Source: an uncultured Acetatifactor sp.
Lineage (GTDB): Bacteria > Bacillota > Clostridia > Lachnospirales > Lachnospiraceae
Assembly: GCA_910585615.1 (NCBI GenBank)
Contig: CAJUFO010000001.1
Location: 124,001 to 188,000 of the forward strand
Length of the DNA: 64,000 nt
Reading direction: 5' to 3'
Each line of letters starts with the position of its first letter. Within the stretch, counting starts at the first letter, position 1. Position numbers and translations under genes: made by a program. The notes beneath the pieces are model-generated. The model had not been told where the DNA came from and did not search any database. It worked only from the letters and a program-made list of their open reading frames with translations. This document shows positions 27,466 to 36,354 of this stretch, piece by piece.

Positions 27466-28518
27466 ATGCTTCGTTTGGAATATGACAAGGAACAGATTGA
27501 AGAGACGATCGACAGAATCGTGAGGAAGACCATGAACATGGACCTGACATGGGACTGGCCCTGCGGGGTGGCCTATTACGGCATCAGCGAGGCCTATGAG
27601 AAGACCGGGAAGGAGGAGTATCTGACCCTTTTGCGGGACAGGGTGGACGAGCTGATCGACCTGGGGCTGCCAAAGGTATGGACAGTGAACGCCTGTGCCA
27701 TGGGGCACTGCCTGATCACGCTGTACAATGCCACGAAGGAGCAGAAATACTACGATATTCTCATGAGCAAGATGGCCTACCTGACAAGAGACGCACTCCG
27801 GTTCGGAGACCATGTGCTGCAGCACACTGTGTCCGCGGCCAACGACTTTCCGGAGCAGGCATGGTGCGACACCCTTTTCATGGCGGCGTTCCTTATGTTG
27901 CGGGTGGGCGTCATGAATAAGGATGAGGATATGATCGACGATGCGCTGAACCAGTATTACTGGCATATCAAATACCTGCAGAATCCGGACAGCGGCTTTT
28001 ATTATCATGGATACGACAATATCGCGGGAGGCCATATGTCCGGAATCTACTGGGGACGGGCCAACGCCTGGGCGGCTTTCACCATGGCCCAGGTGGGCGG
28101 GGTGCTGCCGGAGTGCTACCTGTATCCCAGGTACATGGACGTGGCGGGCTCCCTGAACGAGCAGCTGGCGGCGCTGAAGACCGTGCAGACCCAGGACGGG
28201 CTGTGGCGGACGGTGCTGGACGATGCGGATTCCTATGAGGAGATCTCCGCCTCCGCGGGAATCGCCGCAGCCATGCTCCTTCGGGGCAACCCGCTGCATT
28301 CCAAGTACATCAACAAGTCCATCAAAGGGTTCCTGGCCAATGTCAGCAAAGAGGGCAAGGTGATGAACGTGTCGGCGGGGACGGCGGTGATGCGGGATAA
28401 GGAAGGCTACAAAGGCATCTCCAGGGACTGGATCCAGGGCTGGGGGCAGGGGCTTATGCTGGCATTCCTTTCCACTTTGCTGGTGTCCGATACCATAGAG
28501 AAGGATGGTGCGCTGTAG
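27466..28518 (+). CDS. Unsaturated rhamnogalacturonyl hydrolase, GH105 (YteR/YesR type)
   Basis: 350 residues forming an alpha6/alpha6 barrel. WPCGVAYYGISEAYEKTG, the catalytic aspartate region QAWCDTLFMAAFLMLR, YYHGYDN and SGIYWGRANAWAAF are hallmarks of GH105/GH88. Family knowledge: it hydrates the 4,5-unsaturated galacturonyl end left by rhamnogalacturonan lyases and releases it from rhamnose, in the cytoplasm. AAGGAG precedes the ATG. It is the firmest indicator that the locus handles rhamnogalacturonan I fragments. Confidence 0.93.
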   Translation: MLRLEYDKEQIEETIDRIVRKTMNMDLTWDWPCGVAYYGISEAYEKTGKEEYLTLLRDRVDELIDLGLPKVWTVNACAMGHCLITLYNATKEQKYYDILMSKMAYLTRDALRFGDHVLQHTVSAANDFPEQAWCDTLFMAAFLMLRVGVMNKDEDMIDDALNQYYWHIKYLQNPDSGFYYHGYDNIAGGHMSGIYWGRANAWAAFTMAQVGGVLPECYLYPRYMDVAGSLNEQLAALKTVQTQDGLWRTVLDDADSYEEISASAGIAAAMLLRGNPLHSKYINKSIKGFLANVSKEGKVMNVSAGTAVMRDKEGYKGISRDWIQGWGQGLMLAFLSTLLVSDTIEKDGAL

Positions 28519-28519
28519 G

Positions 28520-30544
28520 ATGTTCTATAGACGATTTGTTTTCGGGAAGGTTCCATCTGAAACAGGGGCGGAAAGCGGAGCCGGATTGAGGGGCTGCAAC
28601 GGAACAGAGCCGGAGGACGCCGACATAATCCGTGTCCGGGCTGGGAATCTCTATGAGTCGGGCCGGGGATACGGCTTCGTCACAGAGAAGAACCGCGGGG
28701 AGCAGGAGCGCCTGAGGGTGCCGGAGCTGAACTCCGCTTTCGATGCGGCCTGCTGGTATCAGAATCAGGAGCTGACACTTGTGGAGGAGGATCGGTTCGG
28801 CTGTTTTCTGGATTCCGATTGGGGGATTGCCCGTCTCGAGAAGGGGGCGGGAGCGGCTTTTGAGGGAGAGCATCGGCGGATTCCTCTTTCCTTTAAACTG
28901 GATGTGCCCTGTCAGGGGAATTATAAGGTGACTGTGGAGATTCGTTCAAAGCGGCCCATGAGGGATGTGTTGATCTTCACGGGGCGCAGGCATCTAGGAT
29001 ACCGGGGGGATGTGCCCGGGGAGGGCTCTTCGAATGAATCCGGGCCGGAGGGCGGCCTCCATGCGCAGGGGACAGAATATGGCCGGGAAGACGGGACAGA
29101 CATAGGGAAAGGGTTTTCCTGCACTATGATGGCCAATGTCTGCGACATCGTGCCAAGGGGGCATACAGAGGTCTACGAGGACAGGACGCTGGACATCACC
29201 GTTGTCGCTGACAGGCCTGTAATCAGTGCGATTGCAGTGGAGGAGGCGGAATGCCCGACGGTGTTCATTGCGGGGGACTCCACAGTGACGGATCAGAGCG
29301 CGGACTATCCTTATGCGCCGGGAAGTAGCTACTCCGGCTGGGGACAGATGATATCCGCGTATTTGGAGGGAAATATCGCCGTTTCCAACCACGCCCATTC
29401 CGGGCTCACTACCCAGAGCTTCCGGGAAGAGGGACATTACGGAATCGTGGAGAGATACATCAGGCCCGGAGACTATTATTTCTGCCAGTTCGGGCACAAC
29501 GATCAGAAGCTGGAGTCCCTGAAGGCGGAGGAGGGCTACCGGAGGAACCTGGTTCGCTATATCCGGGAGTGCAGGGAAAGGGGTGCTTTCCCGGTGCTGG
29601 TGACGCCGCTTGCCAGAAATACCTGGAAGGGCAGCGATGGAAGCTATAATGACCTGCTGGAGGAATATGCGGCAGTCTGCGTCTCCATCGGGCATCAGGA
29701 GGATGTGCCTGTCCTCGACCTGCATAAAAGGAGCATGGACTTTATCAGGGAGATGGGGCTGGAGGCTTCCAAAGCCTGCTTTTTCCCGGGAGACTATACC
29801 CACAGCAATGACTACGGCGGGTATTTCATGGCAGGGCTGGTTGCGCAGGAGATTCGGGAGGTTTGCGGCAGGCGGAAAGAAGCGGAATATCGTTTTTTGG
29901 CGGACTGCGTGACGGATGGCTTCGGGGCATGGCGGCCTGGGGAGCGCATTGTGCCGCTGACGAGACCGGCGGAGTGCGGGGAGATGCCCGAAGCGAAAGA
30001 GTTGCCCATTCTTTCCGATGGAAGAGACTTGTCGGAGCCCTTGGACAGGGTATCTGCCCTGGAGCTGGTAATCAGGACGGCCGGTTTTTTCCCCACCAAT
30101 GTCTACAATGACATGTTTACCGATGTGGTGGGGCATGAGTGGTATGCGGGGACGGTGGAATGCGCTTACCAGAACGGGATAATCGACATGGGACTGGTCG
30201 AGGACGGGAGGTTCCGGCCATTGCAGCCTGTCACGCTGGAAGAATTCCTGGTCTTTGCGGTGAACGGATACAGGAGCCGGAAAGCGATTCCTGAGAATGG
30301 GGATAGAGGGAGAGGATGCGGCGGGGAGAGCTGTCGGATACAGGCAGGCATTTCAAAGCCCGGAACCCCGGAAGGGATGGGGGGGAGCGCCTGCGCCTAT
30401 GACGGGAAATGCAGGGAGGCTGCGCTGCCCTATATACAGGCTGCCTGCAGGCTGGGGCTGATTCCCGGTGACGGCAGCGCGGAGCTGGGGCAGGGGATTA
30501 CCAGAGGCGCTGCCGTGGAGCTTTGCAGGAAACTGGGAATATAA
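28520..30544 (+). CDS. Rhamnogalacturonan acetylesterase-like SGNH hydrolase with C-terminal SLH-like modules
   Basis: 674 residues if translation starts at 28520 (MFYRRFVFGKVP); an ATG at 28505 overlaps the GH105 gene by 14 bases. An N-terminal beta-domain (about 1-240) precedes the SGNH hydrolase: nucleophile serine in FIAGDSTVTD, block III GHNDQK and the Asp/His pair in DYTHSND. This matches RhgT/YesT-type rhamnogalacturonan acetylesterases. From about 510 on there are two S-layer-homology-like modules (MFTDVVGHEWYAGTVECAYQ then GIIDMGL; YIQAACRLGLIPG then ITRGAAVELCRKLG). No signal peptide is visible, which conflicts with a wall-binding role for these modules. Confidence 0.85.
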   Translation: MFYRRFVFGKVPSETGAESGAGLRGCNGTEPEDADIIRVRAGNLYESGRGYGFVTEKNRGEQERLRVPELNSAFDAACWYQNQELTLVEEDRFGCFLDSDWGIARLEKGAGAAFEGEHRRIPLSFKLDVPCQGNYKVTVEIRSKRPMRDVLIFTGRRHLGYRGDVPGEGSSNESGPEGGLHAQGTEYGREDGTDIGKGFSCTMMANVCDIVPRGHTEVYEDRTLDITVVADRPVISAIAVEEAECPTVFIAGDSTVTDQSADYPYAPGSSYSGWGQMISAYLEGNIAVSNHAHSGLTTQSFREEGHYGIVERYIRPGDYYFCQFGHNDQKLESLKAEEGYRRNLVRYIRECRERGAFPVLVTPLARNTWKGSDGSYNDLLEEYAAVCVSIGHQEDVPVLDLHKRSMDFIREMGLEASKACFFPGDYTHSNDYGGYFMAGLVAQEIREVCGRRKEAEYRFLADCVTDGFGAWRPGERIVPLTRPAECGEMPEAKELPILSDGRDLSEPLDRVSALELVIRTAGFFPTNVYNDMFTDVVGHEWYAGTVECAYQNGIIDMGLVEDGRFRPLQPVTLEEFLVFAVNGYRSRKAIPENGDRGRGCGGESCRIQAGISKPGTPEGMGGSACAYDGKCREAALPYIQAACRLGLIPGDGSAELGQGITRGAAVELCRKLGI

Positions 30545-30562
30545 AATATGAGGGGAAAAAGG

Positions 30563-30590
30563 GGCTGAAAAGCAGTGCTTTCAGCCTCTT
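30563..30590. terminator. Stem-loop closing the pectin-type locus
   Basis: GGCTGAAA (30563-30570) and TTTCAGCC (30579-30586) form a perfect stem followed by TCTT. It lies 18 bases after the acetylesterase stop codon. The convergent trpA gene ends at 30722; CCGCACG/CGTGCGG with inner GCCGCC/GGCGGC between 30603 and 30640 may serve the opposite strand. Confidence 0.5.
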
Positions 30591-30721
30591 ATAATGCGCA
30601 GGACCGCACGGAGGAGGCCGCCAAGGCGGCGTGCGGGCCGCGTGGCGAGTGGGGAAGAAAGGCGCTCCCCTACTCGATTGCTGGATTTGCCCGGGCAAGA
30701 GGTCTGGCTGCTTCTGGGAGC

Positions 30722-31492
30722 TTATCTCAGGGCATCTTTCATGGACTTTACATATTCGCCGATATGCTCCGGCGCGTCCCTGCCGTATCTTTCCAGCAGC
30801 TTTACGATGGCTGAACCCACAATGGCCCCGTCGGAGAGCTCCGCCATCTTCCTGGCCTGCTCCGGCGTGGAGATGCCGAAGCCGATGGCGCAGGGGATAT
30901 TGGTATTCTCCCGGACTACTTTTACGATGGAGGCCAGGTCGGTCTTGATTTCGCTTCTCGTCCCTGTGACGCCCAGGCTGGAGACGATGTAGAGGAAGCC
31001 CTGGGCTTCCCTGGCAATCATGGCGATACGGTTCTCGGAGGTGGGCGCAATCAGGGAAATCAGGTCCACGCCATACTCCTGACACAGCGGCAGGAATTCG
31101 TCCTTTTCCTCATAGGGCAGGTCGGGGAGTATCAGGCCGTCGATTCCTATGTCCCGGCAGGTGGAGAGGAACCTCTCTGTGCCATAGGAGAACACCACAT
31201 TGGCATAGGTCATGAAGACCATTGGCACATGCACGTCTTGGCGCAGGTTTTTGACGAAAGTAAAAATCTTATCTGTGGTGATGCCGTCTTTCAGTGCCCG
31301 GAAGTTTGCGCCCTGGATGACAGGCCCTTCTGCCGTAGGGTCGGAGAAGGGGATGCCCAGCTCGATTAAGTCTGCGCCATTGTCTGCGGCTGCGCGGACA
31401 GCGGCGGCGGTGGTATCCAGGTCGGGGTCGCCGCAGGTGATGAAGGCTATGAAGGCCTTGCCGTTTTCAAATGCTTTTCTGATGTTACTCAT
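30722..31492 (-). CDS. trpA: Tryptophan synthase alpha chain
   Basis: 256 residues from MSNIRKAFENG; GGGGAGG stands 7 nt before the ATG. Motifs: FITCGDPDL, catalytic glutamate in DLIELGIPFSDPTAEGP, catalytic aspartate in GLILPDLPYEE, and GFGISTPEQ. It cleaves indole-3-glycerol phosphate to indole, passed to TrpB. Its start lies inside the last codons of trpB (8-base overlap), so the two are translationally coupled. It is the last gene of the operon. Confidence 0.97.
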   Translation of the reverse strand: MSNIRKAFENGKAFIAFITCGDPDLDTTAAAVRAAADNGADLIELGIPFSDPTAEGPVIQGANFRALKDGITTDKIFTFVKNLRQDVHVPMVFMTYANVVFSYGTERFLSTCRDIGIDGLILPDLPYEEKDEFLPLCQEYGVDLISLIAPTSENRIAMIAREAQGFLYIVSSLGVTGTRSEIKTDLASIVKVVRENTNIPCAIGFGISTPEQARKMAELSDGAIVGSAIVKLLERYGRDAPEHIGEYVKSMKDALR

Positions 31493-32675
31493 GGATATCC
31501 TCCCCCCTGTAGCGGGCAATGGCGGCGCAGTCCTTGTCGCCCCTGCCGGAAATGGTGATGACGATTATTTTGTCTTCTGCCATCTTTGGCGCGATTTTCA
31601 TGGCGTAGGCGATGGCGTGGGCGGACTCGATGGCGGGGATGATTCCCTCTGTCCTGGCCAGGTACTCGAAGGCCGCTACGGCTTCCTCGTCCGTTATGGG
31701 GACGTATTCCGCCCTGCCGATGTCGTGCAGATAGGCGTGCTCGGGGCCGATGCCGGGATAGTCCAGCCCTGCGGAAATGGAGTAGACCGGCACTATCTGG
31801 CCGTACTCGTCCTGGCAGAAATAGGATTTCATGCCGTGGAAGATGCCGGGCTTTCCGGTGGCTATGGTGGCTGCCGTCTCAAAGGTGTCGATGCCCCTGC
31901 CAGCTGCTTCGCAGCCGATCAGCTTTACTTCTTTGTGGTCGATGAAATGGTAGAAGCTGCCCATGGCGTTGGAGCCGCCGCCTACACAGGCGATGACCGC
32001 GTCGGGGAGCCGTCCCTCTTTTTCCAGGAGCTGTTCCTTGATTTCTTTGGAGATGACGGCCTGGAAATCCCGGACGATGGTGGGAAAGGGGTGGGGGCCC
32101 ATGACGGAACCCAGGCAGTAGTGGGTATCGTCTATGCGGGAGGTCCATTCCCGCATGGCCTCGGATACGGCATCTTTCAGGGTGGCCGTGCCTGTCTTCA
32201 CGGAGACCACCTTTGCGCCCAGGAGCCGCATGCGGTATACATTGAGGGCCTGGCGGAGGGTATCCTCCTCGCCCATGAACACCACGCATTCCATGCCCAT
32301 GAGGGCGGCTGCGGTGGCGGTGGCCACGCCGTGCTGGCCGGCACCTGTCTCGGCAATCAGCCGGGTCTTGCCCATCTTTTTGGCCAGCAGCGCCTGGCCC
32401 AGCACGTTGTTGATTTTATGGGAGCCGGTGTGGTTTAAGTCCTCCCGCTTGAGATAGATTTTCGCGCCTCCCAGGTCTTTTGTCATCTTTCCGGCGTAGG
32501 TGAGCCGTGAGGGCCTGCCTGCGTATTCGTTGAACAGCTCGGTGAGCTCCCGGTTGAATTCCGGGTCGTTTTTGTAGTGGTTGTAGGCTTCCTCCAGCTC
32601 GATTACGGCGTTCATCAAGGTCTCAGGGATGTATTGCCCGCCGTGGCTGCCGAAGCGTCCGTTTGGATTAGTCAT
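31485..32675 (-). CDS. trpB: Tryptophan synthase beta chain
   Basis: 396 residues from MTNPNGRFGSHGGQYIPETL. The PLP lysine lies in NHTGSHKINN, the phosphate loop is CVGGGSNAMG, and AETGAGQHGVATATAAAL is the typical COMM-domain entry. The start codon overlaps the trpF stop by 8 bases. It condenses indole with serine to tryptophan in complex with TrpA. Sequence appears fully intact. Confidence 0.97.
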   Translation of the reverse strand: MTNPNGRFGSHGGQYIPETLMNAVIELEEAYNHYKNDPEFNRELTELFNEYAGRPSRLTYAGKMTKDLGGAKIYLKREDLNHTGSHKINNVLGQALLAKKMGKTRLIAETGAGQHGVATATAAALMGMECVVFMGEEDTLRQALNVYRMRLLGAKVVSVKTGTATLKDAVSEAMREWTSRIDDTHYCLGSVMGPHPFPTIVRDFQAVISKEIKEQLLEKEGRLPDAVIACVGGGSNAMGSFYHFIDHKEVKLIGCEAAGRGIDTFETAATIATGKPGIFHGMKSYFCQDEYGQIVPVYSISAGLDYPGIGPEHAYLHDIGRAEYVPITDEEAVAAFEYLARTEGIIPAIESAHAIAYAMKIAPKMAEDKIIVITISGRGDKDCAAIARYRGEDIHE

Positions 32676-33330
32676 AACTATCTTCCTTTCTGACAGCAGC
32701 ATTGCGGACTGTCATATTGTCTTTTCTTACAGCGGCAGCGAAGGCTTTCATTTTGCCCTCGTCTTTCACGCCGTCTGTCTCGATGCCGGAGCTTACGTCC
32801 AGGGCATAGGGGTTCAGGCATCTTACCGCCTGGGCCGCATTGTCCGGGGAAAGCCCTCCCGCCAGGAAATAGGGCCTTCGGACATCCCGTATCAGGCTCC
32901 AGTCAAATGCTGTGCCTGTCCCCGCCCCGGAATCGAACAGGATGTAGTCCGCCGTGCTTTGGAATGCGGCTGCCACATCGTCTGCGGTTACCACGCGGCA
33001 GGCTTTGATGATTGGTTTATCCGTAAGCGCCCGGAGCCGCCCTATATAGGCTTCGTCCTCGCTGCCATGGAGCTGGGCCAGGTGGATGGTGCCTCTGTTC
33101 AGGAGGTCTGCCACAGTTTCGGGTTTCCCGTCCACGAATACGCCTACCGTCCGGATGCCCGGATTCAGCAGCAACTTCAGGGAGGCGGCCTGTTCGGGGG
33201 TGACGTACCGCCTGCTTCCCGGCGCAAACACGAAGCCGATGTATTCGGGCTTTAATGCGTTGGCGGCCCGGATGTCGCAGGGGCGGGAGAGGCCGCAGAA
33301 CTTGATTTTGGTGGGCTTCATCCCGTTCAT
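32668..33330 (-). CDS. trpF: Phosphoribosylanthranilate isomerase
   Basis: 220 residues starting MNGMKPTKIKFCGLSRPCDI; the catalytic cysteine lies in KFCGL and the catalytic aspartate in YILFDSGAGTG. LAGGLSPDN and ALDVSSGIE form the phosphate-binding end of the barrel. The start is fixed by an ATGA overlap with trpC. A charged tail of about 30 residues after the last barrel helix is slightly longer than usual. Confidence 0.95.
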   Translation of the reverse strand: MNGMKPTKIKFCGLSRPCDIRAANALKPEYIGFVFAPGSRRYVTPEQAASLKLLLNPGIRTVGVFVDGKPETVADLLNRGTIHLAQLHGSEDEAYIGRLRALTDKPIIKACRVVTADDVAAAFQSTADYILFDSGAGTGTAFDWSLIRDVRRPYFLAGGLSPDNAAQAVRCLNPYALDVSSGIETDGVKDEGKMKAFAAAVRKDNMTVRNAAVRKEDSYD

Positions 33331-34121
33331 AGGCCACCCCGCAGTTCCCGGAGCCTGGCTTTTTTGTCCGCCGCACGCATCAGCGCCTCTCCGACCAGCA
33401 CCGCGTCCGCGCCGATCTCCCGCAGCTTTGCCACATCCTCCGGGCAGCTTACGCCGCTTTCGGAGACGAACAGTATGTCGGGGGGAATCAGCTCCCGGAG
33501 CTTCCTGCTGTTGTCCGTATCCACGGAAAAATCCTTTAAATTGCGGTTGTTGACCCCGATAATTCGCGCGCCCGCACTGAGGGCCGATTTCACCTCGGCT
33601 CCATCGTGGGCCTCCACTAGAGCGGACAGGCCCAGCCTGTGGCAGATGTCCAGGTATGCGGCAATCTGCCCCTGATCCAATATGGAGCAGATCAGCAGCA
33701 CCGCGTCCGCCCCAAGGGTCTTCGCCTCGTAAATCATGTATTCGTCCACCGTAAAATCCTTGCGCAGGCAGGGAATCGTGACAGTGTCCGCGATTTCCCG
33801 CAGGTAGATATCGCTGCCCAGAAACCACTTCGGCTCGGTAAGCACGGAGATGCAGTCCGCCCCCGCCGCCTCATATTCCCGCGCAATTTGCAGATAGGGG
33901 AAATCAGGAGCGATGGGGCCTTTGGAGGGGGATGCCTTTTTGCACTCGCATATGAAAGAAATGCCAGGCTTTCTCAGGGCCTTTTCAAAAGCAAAGCTGT
34001 CGCCGCTGTCCGGAAGCGCCATCGCCAGGGCCTGTGCCCTGATTTCCTCCAGAGGCATCTTCTCCCGGGCATTTGCCACCCTTTCCCTGGCGTGTTCGAC
34101 AAGCTGTTCCAAAATCGTCAT
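33327..34121 (-). CDS. trpC: Indole-3-glycerol phosphate synthase
   Basis: 264 residues from MTILEQLVEHARERV (TAGGAGG 7 nt upstream). Diagnostic motifs: FICECKKASPSKGPI, LRKDFTVDEYMIYEAKTLGA, IGVNNRNLKDF and FVSESGVS. It closes the pyrrole ring to indole-3-glycerol phosphate. It ends with an ATGA overlap into trpF and begins 11 bases after trpD. Confidence 0.97.
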   Translation of the reverse strand: MTILEQLVEHARERVANAREKMPLEEIRAQALAMALPDSGDSFAFEKALRKPGISFICECKKASPSKGPIAPDFPYLQIAREYEAAGADCISVLTEPKWFLGSDIYLREIADTVTIPCLRKDFTVDEYMIYEAKTLGADAVLLICSILDQGQIAAYLDICHRLGLSALVEAHDGAEVKSALSAGARIIGVNNRNLKDFSVDTDNSRKLRELIPPDILFVSESGVSCPEDVAKLREIGADAVLVGEALMRAADKKARLRELRGGL

Positions 34122-34132
34122 ATCTATACCTC

Positions 34133-35173
34133 CTAGAACGTCTTCTCGCACTCCTCCGGGCGGTTGCTGACCTCAATCAGCTTATGCAGGGTCTCCAGGG
34201 CCTTGCCGGAATCAATGAGTTCGGCTGCCAGGGCGATGCCCTCCTTTATGCCGCAGGCCTTGCCCCCGATATACAGCGCCGCGCCCGCGTTCATCAGGAC
34301 GGCGTCCCTCTTGGGGCCCCTCATGCCGTTCAGGATGTCCAGCGTAATCCTGGCATTCTCCTCCGGGGTGCCGCCCCTCAATTCCTCCTTTGCGCAGCGC
34401 ACAAATCCGAAGTCCTCCGGCGCGATGCGGTAGGATTTGAACCACCCGTCCCGGATTTCGCAGACTTTCGTGGGGGCGCTCATGGAAATCTCATCCAGCT
34501 TATCCTGGCCGTAGACCACCATGCCCCGCCGGATGCCCAGGCTGATCAGCACCTGGGCCAGGGGCTCGATGAGATATTCGTCATACACCCCCAAAAGCTG
34601 CATGGAGGGAGACCCCGGATTGGTCAGCGGCCCCAGGATGTTAAACACGGTGCGGAATCCCAGCTCTTTCCTGATGGGGCCCACGTATTTCATTGAGCTG
34701 TGGTATTTCTGGGCGAAGAAGAAGCACATGCCCACTTCTTTCAAAAGCTCCACGCATCTGGCGGGGCTCTGCTGGATGTTCACGCCAAGGGCCTCCAGGC
34801 AGTCCGCCGTGCCGCACTGGGAGGAGGCCGCGCGGTTTCCGTGCTTGGCCACCTTCATGCCCCCTGCCGCGGCCACCAAAGCGGAGGTGGTGGAGATATT
34901 GAAGCTGTGGGCATTGTCGCCGCCCGTGCCTACGATTTCGAACAGCTCCATGTCGGTCTCCACCCTTGTGGCGTGTGCCCGCATGGCAGCGGCACAGCCA
35001 GCGATTTCGTCCGTGGTCTCGGCCCTGGCGCTTTTGGTGGACAGGGCCGCGAGAAAGGCGGCGTTCTGGGTGGCGCTGGTCTGCCCGCTCATGATTTCGT
35101 TCATCACGGCATAGGCCTCATCATAGGTCAGGTCTTCCTTGTTTACGATTTTTACGATTGCTTCTTTGATCAT
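34133..35173 (-). CDS. trpD: Anthranilate phosphoribosyltransferase
   Basis: 346 residues from MIKEAIVKIVNKEDL with AAGGAGAGAGG upstream. GTGGDNAHSFNISTTSALVA is the PRPP/anthranilate-binding signature; KHGNRAASS and ILGPLTNPG are also typical. The gene is not fused to trpG. It is the first intact gene of the operon; only 70 bases separate it from the trpE remnant, leaving no room for trpG. Confidence 0.97.
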   Translation of the reverse strand: MIKEAIVKIVNKEDLTYDEAYAVMNEIMSGQTSATQNAAFLAALSTKSARAETTDEIAGCAAAMRAHATRVETDMELFEIVGTGGDNAHSFNISTTSALVAAAGGMKVAKHGNRAASSQCGTADCLEALGVNIQQSPARCVELLKEVGMCFFFAQKYHSSMKYVGPIRKELGFRTVFNILGPLTNPGSPSMQLLGVYDEYLIEPLAQVLISLGIRRGMVVYGQDKLDEISMSAPTKVCEIRDGWFKSYRIAPEDFGFVRCAKEELRGGTPEENARITLDILNGMRGPKRDAVLMNAGAALYIGGKACGIKEGIALAAELIDSGKALETLHKLIEVSNRPEECEKTF

Positions 35174-35243
35174 GGGTTCCTCTCTCCTTATGAATGTTTT
35201 GCATCTGCCTATCTGGTACCAGGTACAGGCGGAAATCTTCCGG

Positions 35244-35981
35244 TTACCGACAGAGATGTCCGTAAAATTTCCGGGCTTCCCGGATATGCTGCTTTGCCCG
35301 TTCCACCATGGCGCAGAACTGCTCTCTATTGAAAAGCGGGGTGACCTTCCCCGGCAGCCTCCCTCCAGGCTCCTCCCTCTTCGCGCCGTTCTTCAAAAGC
35401 TCCATGAACTGCCTCAATTCCAGGACTGCCTTGTTGTAGCCTGTCTCCGGCTCTTCCAGGGGCATATTGGCTATGAGGACAATCTTCTGCCGCAGATGGT
35501 CGAAGGCGATGACCTTGTCAAAGAGCATCAGGTCCACATCCTTGAAGCTCTCAGTATCCGCTGCGGCACATCTGACGGAGGGCTCGCTGTATCCGAAGTA
35601 TTCATGGGAGAAATATCCCACCAGCCCGCCCGTAAAGGGCGGAAGGTAGTCGGAGCGGGGGCTTTTGTGGCTGGCAAGTATCTGGCGCAGATACCGGGAA
35701 GGGCTGTCCGTGCGCACCTTCAGGGTCCCCATGCGCATCATGCCGTCCAGGCAGGTAACTTCCAGCTTCGGATTGAAGCCCAGGAAGGTGCAGCGCCCCC
35801 AGGTCTCGTTTGTCTGTGCGGATTCCAGCATATAACAGTGCGTGGATACGTTCTTCAGGATTCTCATGGCTTCGATTGGCGTGGTGAAATCGGAAAGGAT
35901 TTCTCAGCTCACCGGCAGGACATTGTATTTTCCGGTGGCCGCTATCTCTTTGGCTTCACTTAAGGTCGGTGAAATCTTCAT
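35244..35981 (-). pseudogene. trpE: trpE remnant: N-terminal part of anthranilate synthase component I with nonsense codon
   Basis: The gene starts at 35981 (GGAGG upstream) with MKISPTLSEAKEIAATGKYN and runs into TGA at codon 26 (35906-35904), where TrpE relatives continue with a sense codon before EILSD. After the stop the frame continues for about 215 codons with recognisable TrpE sequence: PIEAMRILKNVSTHCYMLES, PFTGGLVGYFSHEYFGY and DVDLMLFDKVIAFDH. At AMVERAKQHIRE the homology ends, just where the chorismate-binding catalytic domain should begin, and the frame stops after RKFYGHLCR. About 270 residues of TrpE and all of trpG are missing. The fragment cannot make anthranilate. Confidence 0.92.
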
Positions 35982-36013
35982 ACTCTGTACCTCCATGAGC
36001 TGGGGCCTGGACA

Positions 36014-36056
36014 TAAAAAAACGTCCCTGACAGAAAAGTGCTCTCTGTCAAGGACG
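36014..36056 (-). terminator. T-box intrinsic terminator
   Basis: On the minus strand CGTCCTTGACAG and CTGTCAGGGACG pair around AGAGCACTTTT, followed by seven T. The upper part of the stem can alternatively pair with the T-box region to form the antiterminator. Confidence 0.9.
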
Positions 36057-36319
36057 AATAATACAAATACTATCCGCGGTGCCACCTTGAATTCACGGCA
36101 TGACCCGTGCGCTTAGCAGGATACCCACATATCCCCGGCAAATGACGTCTGCCTGCAACGTCGCAGAATACTCTGGGAATGCCAGCTTCCCATTTGGCTG
36201 CGCCCTCAGCGGTCCATTTGACAACTTGTTTCTTGCCTGCTTCTCAGCACCGCAGGCTCTCTGGAAAGGCATCATTGCCGTTATCTCCGCTTCAACGGTT
36301 TGGTTCCTCTATGAAATTG
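36014..36319 (-). promoter_or_regulatory. T-box leader for the trp operon (tRNA-Trp specific)
   Basis: Read on the minus strand, the leader contains AGGTGGCACCGCGG (36085-36072), the T-box sequence that pairs with the tRNA acceptor end, followed by a terminator. Upstream lie Stem I elements, including AGAGAGCC and GGTGCTGAGAAGC. A UGG triplet (36216-36214) sits in the context AAAUGGACCGCUGAG, the position of the specifier codon in many T-boxes, so uncharged tRNA-Trp should be the ligand. The leader is about 305 nt from the predicted start site. Family knowledge: uncharged tRNA stabilises the antiterminator and switches the operon on. All key parts look intact although trpE is dead. Confidence 0.93.
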
Positions 36320-36325
36320 ACATAG

Positions 36326-36354
36326 ATGATAGCACAGGTTTTTCGGGATGTCAA
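36326..36354 (-). promoter_or_regulatory. trp operon promoter overlapping the end of azlD
   Basis: TTGACA (36354-36349) and TATCAT (36331-36326) are separated by exactly 17 nt on the minus strand. The TGA inside TTGACA is the stop codon of azlD, so the promoter begins within that coding region. Confidence 0.85.

Noticed and set aside
21853..28299. Several 600-700-codon minus-strand frames opposite the GH2, lyase and GH105 genes
   Set aside because: Shadow frames of GC-rich coding DNA; no ribosome binding sites and no recognisable domains.
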